The position numbers and the translations under genes were made by a program. From a virus, in IMG/VR virus record IMGVR_UViG_3300006754_000108, positions 1 through 28,710 of that record: a stretch of DNA of 28,710 nt. The stretch is one strand, 5' to 3'. Below, piece after piece: positions 8,674-16,265 of the stretch (the first letter of the stretch is position 1; each line of letters opens with the position of its first letter). The notes beneath the pieces were generated by a model. That model ran no database searches, had not been told where the DNA came from, and saw nothing but the letters and a program-made list of their open reading frames with translations.

Positions 8674-8703
8674 AAAGCCCGCCTCTTCTGGCGGGCTTTT
8701 TTT
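8674..8703 (+). terminator. Intrinsic terminator after the recombinase gene
   Basis: A perfect inverted repeat AAAGCCCGCC / GGCGGGCTTT (8674-8683 and 8690-8699) with a 6-nt loop is followed by a run of T to 8703. This is a textbook Rho-independent terminator and ends the SSB-recombinase unit. The T run ends right at the ribosome binding site of the next gene. Confidence 0.93.
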
Positions 8704-8715
8704 ATGGAGAAAATA

Positions 8716-9681
8716 ATGAAAAGAGTAATGATCGTTGACGCATTCAATCAGTTCCTACGGGGATATATCGTCGACCCAAGCAAAAACCCCAATGGCCAGC
8801 CAATCGGTGGTATGAGAACGTTCATCAATATAATGAACAAGATTACCAGAGAGATCGAACCTGATATGATTGTGGTTGTCTGGGATGGTCAAGGCGGTTC
8901 AAAGAAACGTCGAGCCATGAACAAAAACTATAAAGCTGGCAGAAAGCCTCTTAGGGTTAACTGGTCCTCAGACGAGATGACAGCTCAGGATACAGATAAC
9001 AATAAGTTGTGGCAACAGCTGAGAGTAGTGGAATACCTGAACCAGACACCAATAATCCAGTTTATGGAAGCTGAAGTGGAAGCCGATGACGTAATCTCTT
9101 ATGTTAAGTCTTCCTCGATGTTTGAAGACTGGCAAAAAGTAATTGTGTCCGCGGACAAGGACTTCATTCAATTATTGGATGATAAGACACTTCTTTTCCG
9201 GCCGATACAAAAGGAAGTTTTAAATAAGAATTCAGTAATTGAAAAGTTTGGTATTCATCCTAGAAACTTTGCCCTCGCCCGAGCCATGGCCGGAGACCCA
9301 AGTGATAACCTGCCAGGCGTCCCTAGGGTCGGTATGGGTACAATAGCGAAACGCTTTTCATTTCTCAGTGAAGAAAAAGATTACTTTGTATCTGACCTTA
9401 TTGAGGAGTGTCAAAATTCAGAAAACCAAAACCTAAAAATCTATACCAACGTTATAGAGTCGGAACAGCTGATAAAGGAGAATTATAATATTATGCAGCT
9501 CTCTTCCCCTCAGATATCCCCTCAGTCTAAAAATAGGATAGATGAAACGTTTGAAGGGTATAAGCCACACTATAACCAAACAGAAGTAAGAAAATTGATG
9601 ATTCAGGACGGTGTTTTAACTGTAAACATGCAAGATCTAGAACAGAAATTTAATGATATTATTACTTCCTTTTCTGATTAG
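8716..9681 (+). CDS. 5'-3' exonuclease / RNase H (FEN family, T4 Rnh-like)
   Basis: Structure-specific 5' nuclease expected to remove RNA primers and process flaps. From the ATG at 8716 the protein is 321 residues. This start is preferred over the in-frame ATG at 8704 because GGAGA (8706-8710) is spaced 5-6 nt before it. Metal-binding acidic residues fall in the usual order: IVDAFNQF (D8), VVVWDGQGG followed by a basic KKRRAMNKNYKAGR helical arch, EAEVEADD, SADKDF, and AGDPSDNLPGVPRVG, which is the helix-hairpin-helix region with its two aspartates. The size is close to T4 RNase H (305 residues). It follows a strong terminator directly and precedes the helicase, whose promoter overlaps its end. 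Confidence 0.87.
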   Translation: MKRVMIVDAFNQFLRGYIVDPSKNPNGQPIGGMRTFINIMNKITREIEPDMIVVVWDGQGGSKKRRAMNKNYKAGRKPLRVNWSSDEMTAQDTDNNKLWQQLRVVEYLNQTPIIQFMEAEVEADDVISYVKSSSMFEDWQKVIVSADKDFIQLLDDKTLLFRPIQKEVLNKNSVIEKFGIHPRNFALARAMAGDPSDNLPGVPRVGMGTIAKRFSFLSEEKDYFVSDLIEECQNSENQNLKIYTNVIESEQLIKENYNIMQLSSPQISPQSKNRIDETFEGYKPHYNQTEVRKLMIQDGVLTVNMQDLEQKFNDIITSFSD

Positions 9682-9685
9682 AATC

Positions 9686-9694
9686 TGCTATAAT
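9686..9694 (+). promoter_or_regulatory. Extended -10 promoter for the helicase gene
   Basis: TGCTATAAT at 9686-9694 is a perfect extended -10 element. The best-placed -35 (9666-9671, TTCCTT) is weak, which is normal for extended -10 promoters. It lies just after the exonuclease stop codon and 27 nt before the helicase ATG. Confidence 0.55.
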
Positions 9695-9720
9695 ATATAT
9701 ATATTACGTTAGGACACGGT

Positions 9721-11100
9721 ATGGAAACGGAAGTTAGTTTTTCAAAATTCGGGAAGTCATTCCAAGAGGATTTATGTCATCTTGTATTGAATGACAGGCC
9801 ATTTGCAGATCAGATGTTTGAGGTTCTTGACCTCGGCTTCTTAGAATTAAAACATTTAAGAGTTTTTATTAATTGTATTGTAAAGTACAGGAAGAAATAC
9901 GGGGTACACCCCACTTCCAATATTATGCACTCCATCATACGCACCGGCCTTGATGGGGAGGCAGAATCAGTAAAGGTTCGAATCCGCGAATATTACGCCC
10001 GAGTATTATCTAAGGGTCATATTCCTAAATCATCGGAATACATCAAAGATACTGCTTTAGACTTTTGTAAGAAACAAAAACTGAAAGAAGCACTGATTAA
10101 GTCTGTTGACCTGATTAAGTCTTCTTCTTTCGATGAAGTTTCCAAAGTTATAGACACAGCACTCAAGCTGGGTTCTGACAATTCTTTTGGATATGATTAC
10201 CTTGCTGATTTTGAAGAACGTTTTCAGCTTAAAGCCCGTAACCCAGTTTCCACTGGCTGGACACTAATCGACGAAGTCGCCAAGGGAGGCCTAGGCAAAG
10301 GCGAATTAGGGGTTGTGGTGGCACCTACTGGTGCGGGCAAGTCCATGGTGCTGGTACACTTAGGTGCCCAGGCCTTATTGCAGGGAAAGAACGTTCTACA
10401 CTATACATTAGAACTTGGAGATACTATTGTCGCGTCAAGATACGATTCCTGCATCACCGGAGTAGAATTGCGCAACCTGACAGTCTTTAAAGAAAAAATA
10501 TATGATGAAATAAAAGATTTAAAGGGGAAGTTAATAGTAAAAGAATACCCAACAAGATCCGCTTCAATTCAGACAATCAAGAATCATATTGATAAGTTAC
10601 GGAGGAGGGACTTTGTACCAGATATGATTATTTTGGATTACGGCGATCTGATCAAGCCAGAATCGTCAAAAAGAGACGAGAAAAGGCACCAATTGGAAAC
10701 TATTTATGAAGAGCTTAGGGGCCTAGCCCAAGAGTCAAGATGTCCGGTCTGGACCGCCTCGCAAACAAACAGATCCGGACTGAATGCAGAAGTTATAACA
10801 ATGGAGTCAATTTCAGAGGCTTTCAACAAATGTTTTGTAGCAGATCTTATCTTTACAGTTTCTCGGACAATAGAAGATAAAAGCACCAACACTGGCCGTA
10901 TCTTTCTGGCAAAGAATCGAAACGGCCCTGATGGATTAGTATTTCCTATTTTCATGGATACTAGTAATGTAAATATAAAAGTTCTAAGCCAAACAAACGA
11001 GTCGATCAGTGATATAATGGAGAAATCTTCAAAGGAACGATTGGATAATCTTAAACAAAAGTACGCATCATTTAAAAAGGAACAAAAGGGAGAAAAATAA
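9721..11100 (+). CDS. Replicative DNA helicase (DnaB/T4 gp41 family)
   Basis: 459 residues. The N-terminal 150 residues form an all-helical domain like the DnaB/gp41 N-terminal domain. The RecA-like motor has a Walker A APTGAGKS (201-208), a catalytic glutamate E231 in LHYTLELGD, a Walker B LDYGD ending at D306, then TASQTNRSG (the switch motif) and an FLAKNRNGPDG segment that supplies the arginine finger region. These match superfamily 4 hexameric helicases. It would unwind DNA 5'-3' at the fork and recruit a primase; no primase is visible in this window. Its TAA overlaps the ATG of the reductase gene (TAATG). The best ribosome binding site is AGGA at 9711-9714. Confidence 0.88.
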   Translation: METEVSFSKFGKSFQEDLCHLVLNDRPFADQMFEVLDLGFLELKHLRVFINCIVKYRKKYGVHPTSNIMHSIIRTGLDGEAESVKVRIREYYARVLSKGHIPKSSEYIKDTALDFCKKQKLKEALIKSVDLIKSSSFDEVSKVIDTALKLGSDNSFGYDYLADFEERFQLKARNPVSTGWTLIDEVAKGGLGKGELGVVVAPTGAGKSMVLVHLGAQALLQGKNVLHYTLELGDTIVASRYDSCITGVELRNLTVFKEKIYDEIKDLKGKLIVKEYPTRSASIQTIKNHIDKLRRRDFVPDMIILDYGDLIKPESSKRDEKRHQLETIYEELRGLAQESRCPVWTASQTNRSGLNAEVITMESISEAFNKCFVADLIFTVSRTIEDKSTNTGRIFLAKNRNGPDGLVFPIFMDTSNVNIKVLSQTNESISDIMEKSSKERLDNLKQKYASFKKEQKGEK

Positions 11101-12962
11101 TGGAAATATCAAACAAGATCTTATCAGAAATAACAGTGCACATGAAATATGCTAGATACCTGGAAGAAGAAAAGCGAAGAGAAACATGGAAGGAATTAGT
11201 AGATCGTAATATGAAAATGCATCTTAAAAAGTTCCCTCAACTCGAACTCCAGATTATAAAAGCTTATAAAATGGTTATGGATAAGAAGATATTGCCATCA
11301 ATGAGGTCGATGCAGTTTGGCGGCAAGCCAATTGAAGTCGCTCCTAATCGTATTTTTAACTGTGCGTTCATGCCAATCGACGACATCAGAGCATTTAGTG
11401 AAACAATGTTTCTTCTCCTCGGCGGCACCGGCGTAGGATATAGCGTACAGAAGCACCATGTTGAACAACTACCAGAAATTAGAAAGCCCAACTCTAAGCG
11501 CACACGACGTTATCTAATCGGCGACTCAATCGAAGGCTGGGCTGATGCAATCAAGGCTCTTGTCCGGACCTATTTCCATGGGGGCTCACGCCTCCGCTTT
11601 GACTTCTCTGACATTCGCCCCAAGGGAGCCCTCTTGGTGACCTCTGGTGGCCAAGCTCCGGGCCCACAGCCCCTTCGGGAGTGCCTAGTGAAGCTGGAGG
11701 GCATGTTCTGTGAGAAAGAAGACGGAGACAAGCTTGAACCAATTGAAGTTCACGATATGATTTGTCATATTGCGGATGCTGTCCTTGCAGGTGGAATTAG
11801 GAGAGCAGCCCTCATATCTTTATTTTCAGCAGATGACCAAGAGATGATATCAGCTAAGGCCGGCGATTGGTGGGAGAAGAACCCTCAACGCGGCAGAGCG
11901 AATAACTCAGTTGTTTTGCTCCGTCACAAGATTGATAAAGAATATTTTATGAACCTTTGGGATAGAGTTAAAGCTTCCGGCGCCGGGGAACCTGGCTTTT
12001 ACTTCTCGAACGATAAGGACTGGGGCACGAACCCGTGCTGCGAAATAGGGCTCCGTCCATTTCAGTTCTGCAATCTAACTGAAGTCAACGTTTCCAACGT
12101 CGAGAGCCAAGATGACCTCAACGAGCGAGTCCGATCAGCTACTTTTATTGCAACACTACAAGCTAGCTATACTGACTTTCATTATCTTCGCGATATCTGG
12201 AGAAGAAATACAGAGAAAGACGCCTTAATAGGCGTGTCCATGACTGGCATAGCTTCAGGAAAGGTATTAGAACTTGATCTCTCTTCGTCAGCCTTAGAAG
12301 TGAAGAAGGAAAATAGAAGAGTTGCTAATCAAATCGGCATCCGCCCTGCAGCAAGAACTACATGTGTTAAGCCCGCTGGCACAACTAGCTTAGTCCTGGG
12401 GACATCTTCAGGAATTCATGCTTGGCATAGCGATTATTATATCCGCCGCGTCAGGGTCGGCAAAAACGAAGCAATATATGATTATTTGCATTGGACCCAT
12501 CCAAACCTGGTGGAAGATGAATATTTTAGCCCACATTCAACAGCTGTTATTTCTCTGCCTCAGAAGGCGCCTGAAGGCTCGACACTTCGAACTGAATCAG
12601 CACTGCAGCTCTTGAAGCGAGTACAAAACGTCTCAGAGAACTGGGTCAAGCCTGGCTTTCAAAAAGGGCAGAATACACACAATGTTTCAGCAACAATCTC
12701 TATCAAAGAAGCAGAGTGGGCAGACGTCGGAGAATGGATGTGGGAAAACCGATCCTCTTATAACGGCTTATCCGTTCTTCCGTTCGACGGAGGAAATTAT
12801 ACACAAGCACCATTTGAGGACTGTTCAAAAGAGACCTACGAAGCAATGCTGGCTTCACTTAGCAACATTGATCTAACTAATATTACAGAAGAAGAAGACA
12901 ATACAGACTTAAAGGGCGAATTGGCCTGCGCAGGCGGCTCCTGTGAACTTAAATTTATTTAA
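11100..12962 (+). CDS. nrdJ: Class II adenosylcobalamin-dependent ribonucleotide reductase
   Basis: Reduces ribonucleotides to deoxyribonucleotides using a B12-derived thiyl radical, independent of oxygen. The 620-residue protein matches the monomeric Lactobacillus-type triphosphate reductase: C88 (compare C119), the N311-P-C313-C-E315 motif (compare C408/E410), C324 (compare C419, same +11 spacing) and the C-terminal redox pair C610/C615 (compare C731/C736). PAGTTS and the glycine-rich LLLGGTGVG loop are also present. It is about 120 residues shorter than the Lactobacillus enzyme, as in many phage versions. Co-translated with the helicase through a TAATG overlap. No cobalamin riboswitch fits upstream because there is no leader. 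The host must supply or import B12. Confidence 0.92.
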   Translation: MEISNKILSEITVHMKYARYLEEEKRRETWKELVDRNMKMHLKKFPQLELQIIKAYKMVMDKKILPSMRSMQFGGKPIEVAPNRIFNCAFMPIDDIRAFSETMFLLLGGTGVGYSVQKHHVEQLPEIRKPNSKRTRRYLIGDSIEGWADAIKALVRTYFHGGSRLRFDFSDIRPKGALLVTSGGQAPGPQPLRECLVKLEGMFCEKEDGDKLEPIEVHDMICHIADAVLAGGIRRAALISLFSADDQEMISAKAGDWWEKNPQRGRANNSVVLLRHKIDKEYFMNLWDRVKASGAGEPGFYFSNDKDWGTNPCCEIGLRPFQFCNLTEVNVSNVESQDDLNERVRSATFIATLQASYTDFHYLRDIWRRNTEKDALIGVSMTGIASGKVLELDLSSSALEVKKENRRVANQIGIRPAARTTCVKPAGTTSLVLGTSSGIHAWHSDYYIRRVRVGKNEAIYDYLHWTHPNLVEDEYFSPHSTAVISLPQKAPEGSTLRTESALQLLKRVQNVSENWVKPGFQKGQNTHNVSATISIKEAEWADVGEWMWENRSSYNGLSVLPFDGGNYTQAPFEDCSKETYEAMLASLSNIDLTNITEEEDNTDLKGELACAGGSCELKFI

Positions 12963-12970
12963 AAAAGTAT

Positions 12971-12998
12971 TTGACATTTTAGCTGAATATGATATAAT
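12971..12998 (+). promoter_or_regulatory. Consensus sigma-70 promoter for the ParB-like gene
   Basis: TTGACA at 12971-12976 and TATAAT at 12993-12998 are both perfect, with a 16-nt spacer. It lies right after the reductase stop and about 45-50 nt before the ParB-like start, and probably also transcribes the downstream tRNA. Confidence 0.85.
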
Positions 12999-13050
12999 GA
13001 GATCATGTTGTTGAGAGAACAGCAAAACTTAAATTGAAAAGGAAACGAAA

Positions 13051-14244
13051 TTGACATCAGCACAGTTAAGACAGATAGCCTCCTCTGGCTACTCTCATTT
13101 GAACACAAACCAAAGAATTCAGGCAGCATGCGCCGAGCATACGAACTTTATAAAATCAAACTTTGTCTTGGGTGGGGACCTTCATATCCTTAAGACTAAG
13201 GACATAGTGTTTGACTATAAAGGAATGGCCCATCAACCTCGCCTAGGCAACCTGGATCCTACAACTGTAAGGAAATATAGCGCTCAAGCAAAAAACGGAG
13301 TAAATGGGGTTTTCGGGATCCGAAAGCCAATTACTGTCTATTGGAGCACAGTTCAGCAAAGTTTCATTGGTATCAAGGGTCATCATAGGTATTCGGCCGC
13401 AAGGGAAATAGGATATAATTATATCATAGCTCACATTGATGATATCTTTCCAAGCCTATCGAAGCAAGAACAAATTGATTGTCTGATGAGCGATAATGCA
13501 TTTGCTGATAATGGCATGCAAAGTTGTACTCGCAGTATTGCAGAGGCATTAAAAGCGACCCTACAGGACGAAACATTCATGCGCGCCGAGAGAAAGATGC
13601 AACAGCAATTGCAGGAAAAACTTAAATCTTGCAACGAAGAATCTAGAAGAAAAGAGATTGAAAAGAACATCAAGGAAATTAGTAAGAAAATTCGTGGACC
13701 ACTTGATATTCTGGCCCAAAAGTGGAATCCATCGACGGCTAGTTCGTCTAATAAGACATTAGTTACAAGAGCTTTAAATAACTACCAGGCGAAGCACTTG
13801 GTCCAGGTTTTTAACCATACGACTAAGCAAAGAAAAGCATATATTTCACATGCTGTCAACACGTTGGGAAATGATGATCTTTATTTTGATTGGGGCCAAG
13901 CGGTAACAAACAATAACGTGCAAATTAACTTGCCAACTGCCGAATTTCTCGCTAAGGTAAGAGAGTATAAGAAAGCGAATAATAGCGGAAAGTTGCCTTC
14001 TTCTTTTACTTTTTTTACTTGTATTCCAGGTGGAGTAAAAGATTATCAACACCTTTTTCAATTGCGCAGCCGTATAGAAGAGAGTATTATAGATAGAGTG
14101 GCAGATGTTTACCCATCCGTTCCTCGTCACTTTAAATTCTTAGGTCAGGTCCTTAATCAAAACTCTCCCTGTGCAGAAGACCCTAAGAAACTATATGATT
14201 CGTCCTATGTTACCAGCTATATTAAGCAGAGCAAAAAGAATTAA
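13051..14244 (+). CDS. ParB/Srx-domain protein
   Basis: 397 residues from a TTG start at 13051 with AAGGAAAC just upstream; no better in-frame ATG is present. Residues about 49-130 look like a ParB/sulfiredoxin domain: KDIVFDYKGMAHQPRLGN, a strand ITVYW, then GIKGHHRYSAAREIGY (108-122), corresponding to the GERRxxAA motif that binds or hydrolyses nucleotide in ParB proteins. A charged helical segment follows at about 185-225. The rest is unassigned. Stand-alone phage ParB-like proteins are often nucleases, CTP/ATP-binding switches or modification partners rather than partition proteins; no parA is visible here. It ends 10 nt before a tRNA and is followed by a Mom-like gene, so a link to DNA modification is possible. 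Confidence 0.7.
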   Translation: MTSAQLRQIASSGYSHLNTNQRIQAACAEHTNFIKSNFVLGGDLHILKTKDIVFDYKGMAHQPRLGNLDPTTVRKYSAQAKNGVNGVFGIRKPITVYWSTVQQSFIGIKGHHRYSAAREIGYNYIIAHIDDIFPSLSKQEQIDCLMSDNAFADNGMQSCTRSIAEALKATLQDETFMRAERKMQQQLQEKLKSCNEESRRKEIEKNIKEISKKIRGPLDILAQKWNPSTASSSNKTLVTRALNNYQAKHLVQVFNHTTKQRKAYISHAVNTLGNDDLYFDWGQAVTNNNVQINLPTAEFLAKVREYKKANNSGKLPSSFTFFTCIPGGVKDYQHLFQLRSRIEESIIDRVADVYPSVPRHFKFLGQVLNQNSPCAEDPKKLYDSSYVTSYIKQSKKN

Positions 14245-14254
14245 AAAGATATTA

Positions 14255-14328
14255 GCCCAAGAGACCCTATAGGAATGGGTGCCTCACCCCCAGTGAGGAA
14301 GCTGCAGGTTCGACTCCTGCCTTGGGCT
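14255..14328 (+). tRNA. Unusual tRNA-Gly (anticodon CCC), without encoded CCA
   Basis: All four stems are perfect: acceptor GCCCAAG/CTTGGGC (14255-14261, 14321-14327), D stem ACCC/GGGT with GG in the loop, anticodon stem CCTCA/TGAGG (14282-14286, 14294-14298) and T stem GCAGG/CCTGC with a canonical TTCGACT loop. The 7-nt anticodon loop reads CCCCCAG, placing CCC at 34-36 (14289-14291), which reads GGG. U73 with C35/C36 agrees with known bacterial glycine identity elements. Odd points: C33 replaces the near-universal U33, and the U8-A14-A21 core appears swapped to A8-U14-U21. It may be a functional tRNA, a decoy or a processed element. CCA would have to be added after transcription. Confidence 0.72.
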
Positions 14329-14348
14329 CAACCCTTTCCCCCCTGCTT

Positions 14349-14402
14349 TCTCCTCATAGTGCGGAGATAGTACTTGACAATCTCCCCAAAAAAGTGTAAT
14401 AT
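14349..14402 (+). promoter_or_regulatory. Promoter and operator-like inverted repeats for the Mom-like gene
   Basis: TTGACA at 14374-14379 is followed after 17 nt by TAATAT at 14397-14402 (TGTAAT at 14395-14400 with a 15-nt spacer is an alternative -10). The -35 box lies inside an inverted repeat GGAGAT (14363-14368) / ATCTCC (14380-14385). A third copy, TCTCC at 14349-14353, makes a second inverted pair with GGAGA. This arrangement suggests a repressor or activator site over the -35 element. Confidence 0.6.
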
Positions 14403-14437
14403 AAATATATAAACAATCATATTAATGAGGACTACAA

Positions 14438-15610
14438 ATGATTAGTGAAAAAAAACCAGATTACTCCGACCGTACAAAATATTGTAAAAAGGTTTCATAT
14501 GAAATTAAAGAGATCGATAAAATAAAAGCAATAGAGTTAGTTCAAGAAAATCATTACTCGCCAGTGATGCCGACACTAACAAAGCATTTTCTGGGTGTCC
14601 ACAAGGATCAAGATCTGGTTGGAGTAATCACACTCGGCTGGGGGACGAAGCCGATGCATACTATCCAAAAAGTTATAAACAAAGAGATGACGTCTAAAGA
14701 CTATTATGAGATAGGCAAGATGTGCATGCTAGACGAAGAGCTAGGTAATTCAGAGACGCAGATGCTCTCGCAAGTTGTTCGCTGGCTTAAGAGCAATCAT
14801 CCGGACGTTAAGTACTTATACACTCTCGCAGACGGCATCATGGGAAAATGCGGAAGCGTTTATCAGTCAGCAAACTTTTATTATGGAGGTGAGTATTGGA
14901 CTGACAGCTATATGTCAGCCAAGGGAGAAAAAGTACACCCAAGAACAACGCGGCAGCTTTGCTTTGATAACTGGGAGTGGCATTACAATTCTAAATCACC
15001 AGGCCATATTCCAGAGTTCAAGAAAACTCATGATGTAAAAGCTGCAGCAAAACGCCAGAGTTATACAGAAGCTCTCGAGTCCCTGATACACAATATTCCA
15101 CCAGAGTTAAGCGAAGAAAAGGCCTCTCAAATCCGCCAATTTTCAGCTGACTTTTATGAGTCCCGAAGCAAATATATTCGGGCATACGACGAATTCGTCA
15201 GTTCAAAGGCCGCATTCAGTCAACGACCAGTAGAGAAGTCTTTCTTGCCAAGTGTTCCAAAGGGCCTATCAGAATACCTCTCTAATCCGAAGAAAGATTA
15301 TATTAAGAAACAGCAAGTATTTTGGCTAACCCCTGAGTACATGAAACATATCGGTCTTCGCAAGATTAAAGGTAAAATGTTTAGATATATTTATCCTCTA
15401 AGCAAGAGTGCAAAAAAGCTCCTGAAAAAGAGTGAACAGATTGAGTGGAAGATCGGTTCCGGCGTATACCCAAAGGAAAATAACGGTGTATTGCAATGGA
15501 AAGAGATGATGGGAAGAAACGATTATCAAATTCTAGAAGAGATGCCAGCATGGGACTTGCAAGTCACTGAACACAACGAGAAAAATGTAAATGCACATAA
15601 AAGCAAATAA
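14438..15610 (+). CDS. Mom-like GNAT-fold DNA modification protein (candidate)
   Basis: 390 residues. The N-terminal part (about 20-170) follows phage Mu Mom: NHYS (38-41), a strand pair with LGVHKDQDLVGVITLG, EIGKMCM..E..GNSE (91-106) matching the ELNRM..D..PRNSES pattern, a helix, then YLYTLADG (126-133) and a GSVYQSANF segment (139-147). Mom is a GNAT-like protein that converts adenine in DNA to N6-carbamoylmethyladenine and protects phage DNA from restriction. Residues about 210-390 are additional, Lys/Tyr-rich and unassigned, perhaps DNA-binding. It has its own promoter with an operator-like repeat, and ATGAGG as a partial ribosome binding site. Another GNAT acyltransferase role cannot be excluded. 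Confidence 0.65.
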   Translation: MISEKKPDYSDRTKYCKKVSYEIKEIDKIKAIELVQENHYSPVMPTLTKHFLGVHKDQDLVGVITLGWGTKPMHTIQKVINKEMTSKDYYEIGKMCMLDEELGNSETQMLSQVVRWLKSNHPDVKYLYTLADGIMGKCGSVYQSANFYYGGEYWTDSYMSAKGEKVHPRTTRQLCFDNWEWHYNSKSPGHIPEFKKTHDVKAAAKRQSYTEALESLIHNIPPELSEEKASQIRQFSADFYESRSKYIRAYDEFVSSKAAFSQRPVEKSFLPSVPKGLSEYLSNPKKDYIKKQQVFWLTPEYMKHIGLRKIKGKMFRYIYPLSKSAKKLLKKSEQIEWKIGSGVYPKENNGVLQWKEMMGRNDYQILEEMPAWDLQVTEHNEKNVNAHKSK

Positions 15611-15614
15611 ATGC

Positions 15615-15643
15615 TTGACTTTTAGCAAAAAATATATTATTAT
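15615..15643 (+). promoter_or_regulatory. Sigma-70-type promoter for the small gene/groES-like/thyX operon
   Basis: TTGACT at 15615-15620, 17-nt spacer, TATTAT at 15638-15643 (10 of 12 bases), with a further TATAAT at 15641-15646. It lies in the short gap between the Mom-like gene and the next start codon at 15677. Confidence 0.7.
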
Positions 15644-15676
15644 AATTAAAGAAACAATCAACAAAAGGAAAAACTC

Positions 15677-15949
15677 ATGAGTTTCAACGAAGACAATAAA
15701 ATTTTAACAGAAGAGGAGCACCTCTCTAACTACGTCAAAGAGTTCGCAGCAATTGAAGACGCGATGGAACCTTATAAGGAACAACGTCGAGATCTAAGAG
15801 AATCATATGATGAAAACGGTTGGCTCTCAAAGGAAGAGATGCGCCTTGCAGTGAAGGCATATAGGCTGGTTAAATCAGACACTGATATGGAACAGCTGAC
15901 AGAGTATTTCAACAGGCTGAAAAGAACAGTGAGGAGTATCAATGTCTAG
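15677..15949 (+). CDS. Small helical protein, possibly GapR/DUF2312-like
   Basis: A 90-residue, charged, almost entirely helical protein. The stretch from about 34 to 86 (EQRRDLRESYDENGWLSKEE, then AVKAYRLVKSDTDMEQLTEYFNRL) resembles in layout the GapR/DUF2312 DNA-binding proteins: a helix, an NG turn, a helix with a Lys/Arg-rich face, then a short helix. GapR proteins bind overtwisted AT-rich DNA. The similarity is by eye and weak. It is the first gene after its own promoter and overlaps the groES-like gene by 8 nt. Confidence 0.45.
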   Translation: MSFNEDNKILTEEEHLSNYVKEFAAIEDAMEPYKEQRRDLRESYDENGWLSKEEMRLAVKAYRLVKSDTDMEQLTEYFNRLKRTVRSINV

Positions 15950-16265
15950 AATTCCACCTGTGCTCAAGCCGGTCAATAGGCACTTAACAATTGTCCCACA
16001 TGTTCAGAAAAATGAAACATCAACAGGAGTACTTCTTCCAGATGGTTTTGAACCAGAGGAAGATAAATATATTACAGCAACGGTCATAGACATCGCTAGC
16101 GACTGCTCCCCCGCGTTGAGAGAGCTGCGAGGCTCTAACAGTCGAAACAAGGTTATTGTCATTGACCGGAGCATGATGGAAGAAATAAAAGTAAGAGACA
16201 AATCATACTTTACCATTTTAGAGAACTATGTTATCGGGATGCTAAGAGGGCTTAATGAAAATTGA
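15942..16265 (+). CDS. GroES/gp31-like cochaperonin
   Basis: 107 residues. LKPVNRHLTIVPH (8-20) matches the first strand of GroES (IRPLHDRVIVKR), followed by a mobile-loop-like segment around ETSTGVLLPDG (25-35) where GroES has its GroEL-binding loop, then an ATVIDIASD strand (GEVLAVG position) and a VIGMLRG C-terminal strand (DILAIV position). T4 gp31 replaces host GroES for capsid protein folding, and phage versions are about this size and highly divergent. Start at 15942 with AGGAG five nt upstream; its end overlaps thyX by 11 nt. The chaperonin partner would be host GroEL. Confidence 0.62.
   Translation: MSRIPPVLKPVNRHLTIVPHVQKNETSTGVLLPDGFEPEEDKYITATVIDIASDCSPALRELRGSNSRNKVIVIDRSMMEEIKVRDKSYFTILENYVIGMLRGLNEN

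Noticed and set aside
11000-11110. Cobalamin riboswitch before the B12-dependent reductase
   Set aside because: The reductase start overlaps the helicase stop, so there is no leader to hold one.
13051-14244. Calling the ParB-like gene a plasmid-type partition gene
   Set aside because: No ParA ATPase or parS-like repeat cluster is seen nearby, and many phage ParB-domain proteins are not partition proteins.
14400-14407. TATAAATA, identical to the T4 late promoter motif
   Set aside because: It lies in an AT-rich stretch directly behind a TTGACA -35 box, and no similar motif is seen before the structural genes here, so a sigma-70 promoter explains it better.
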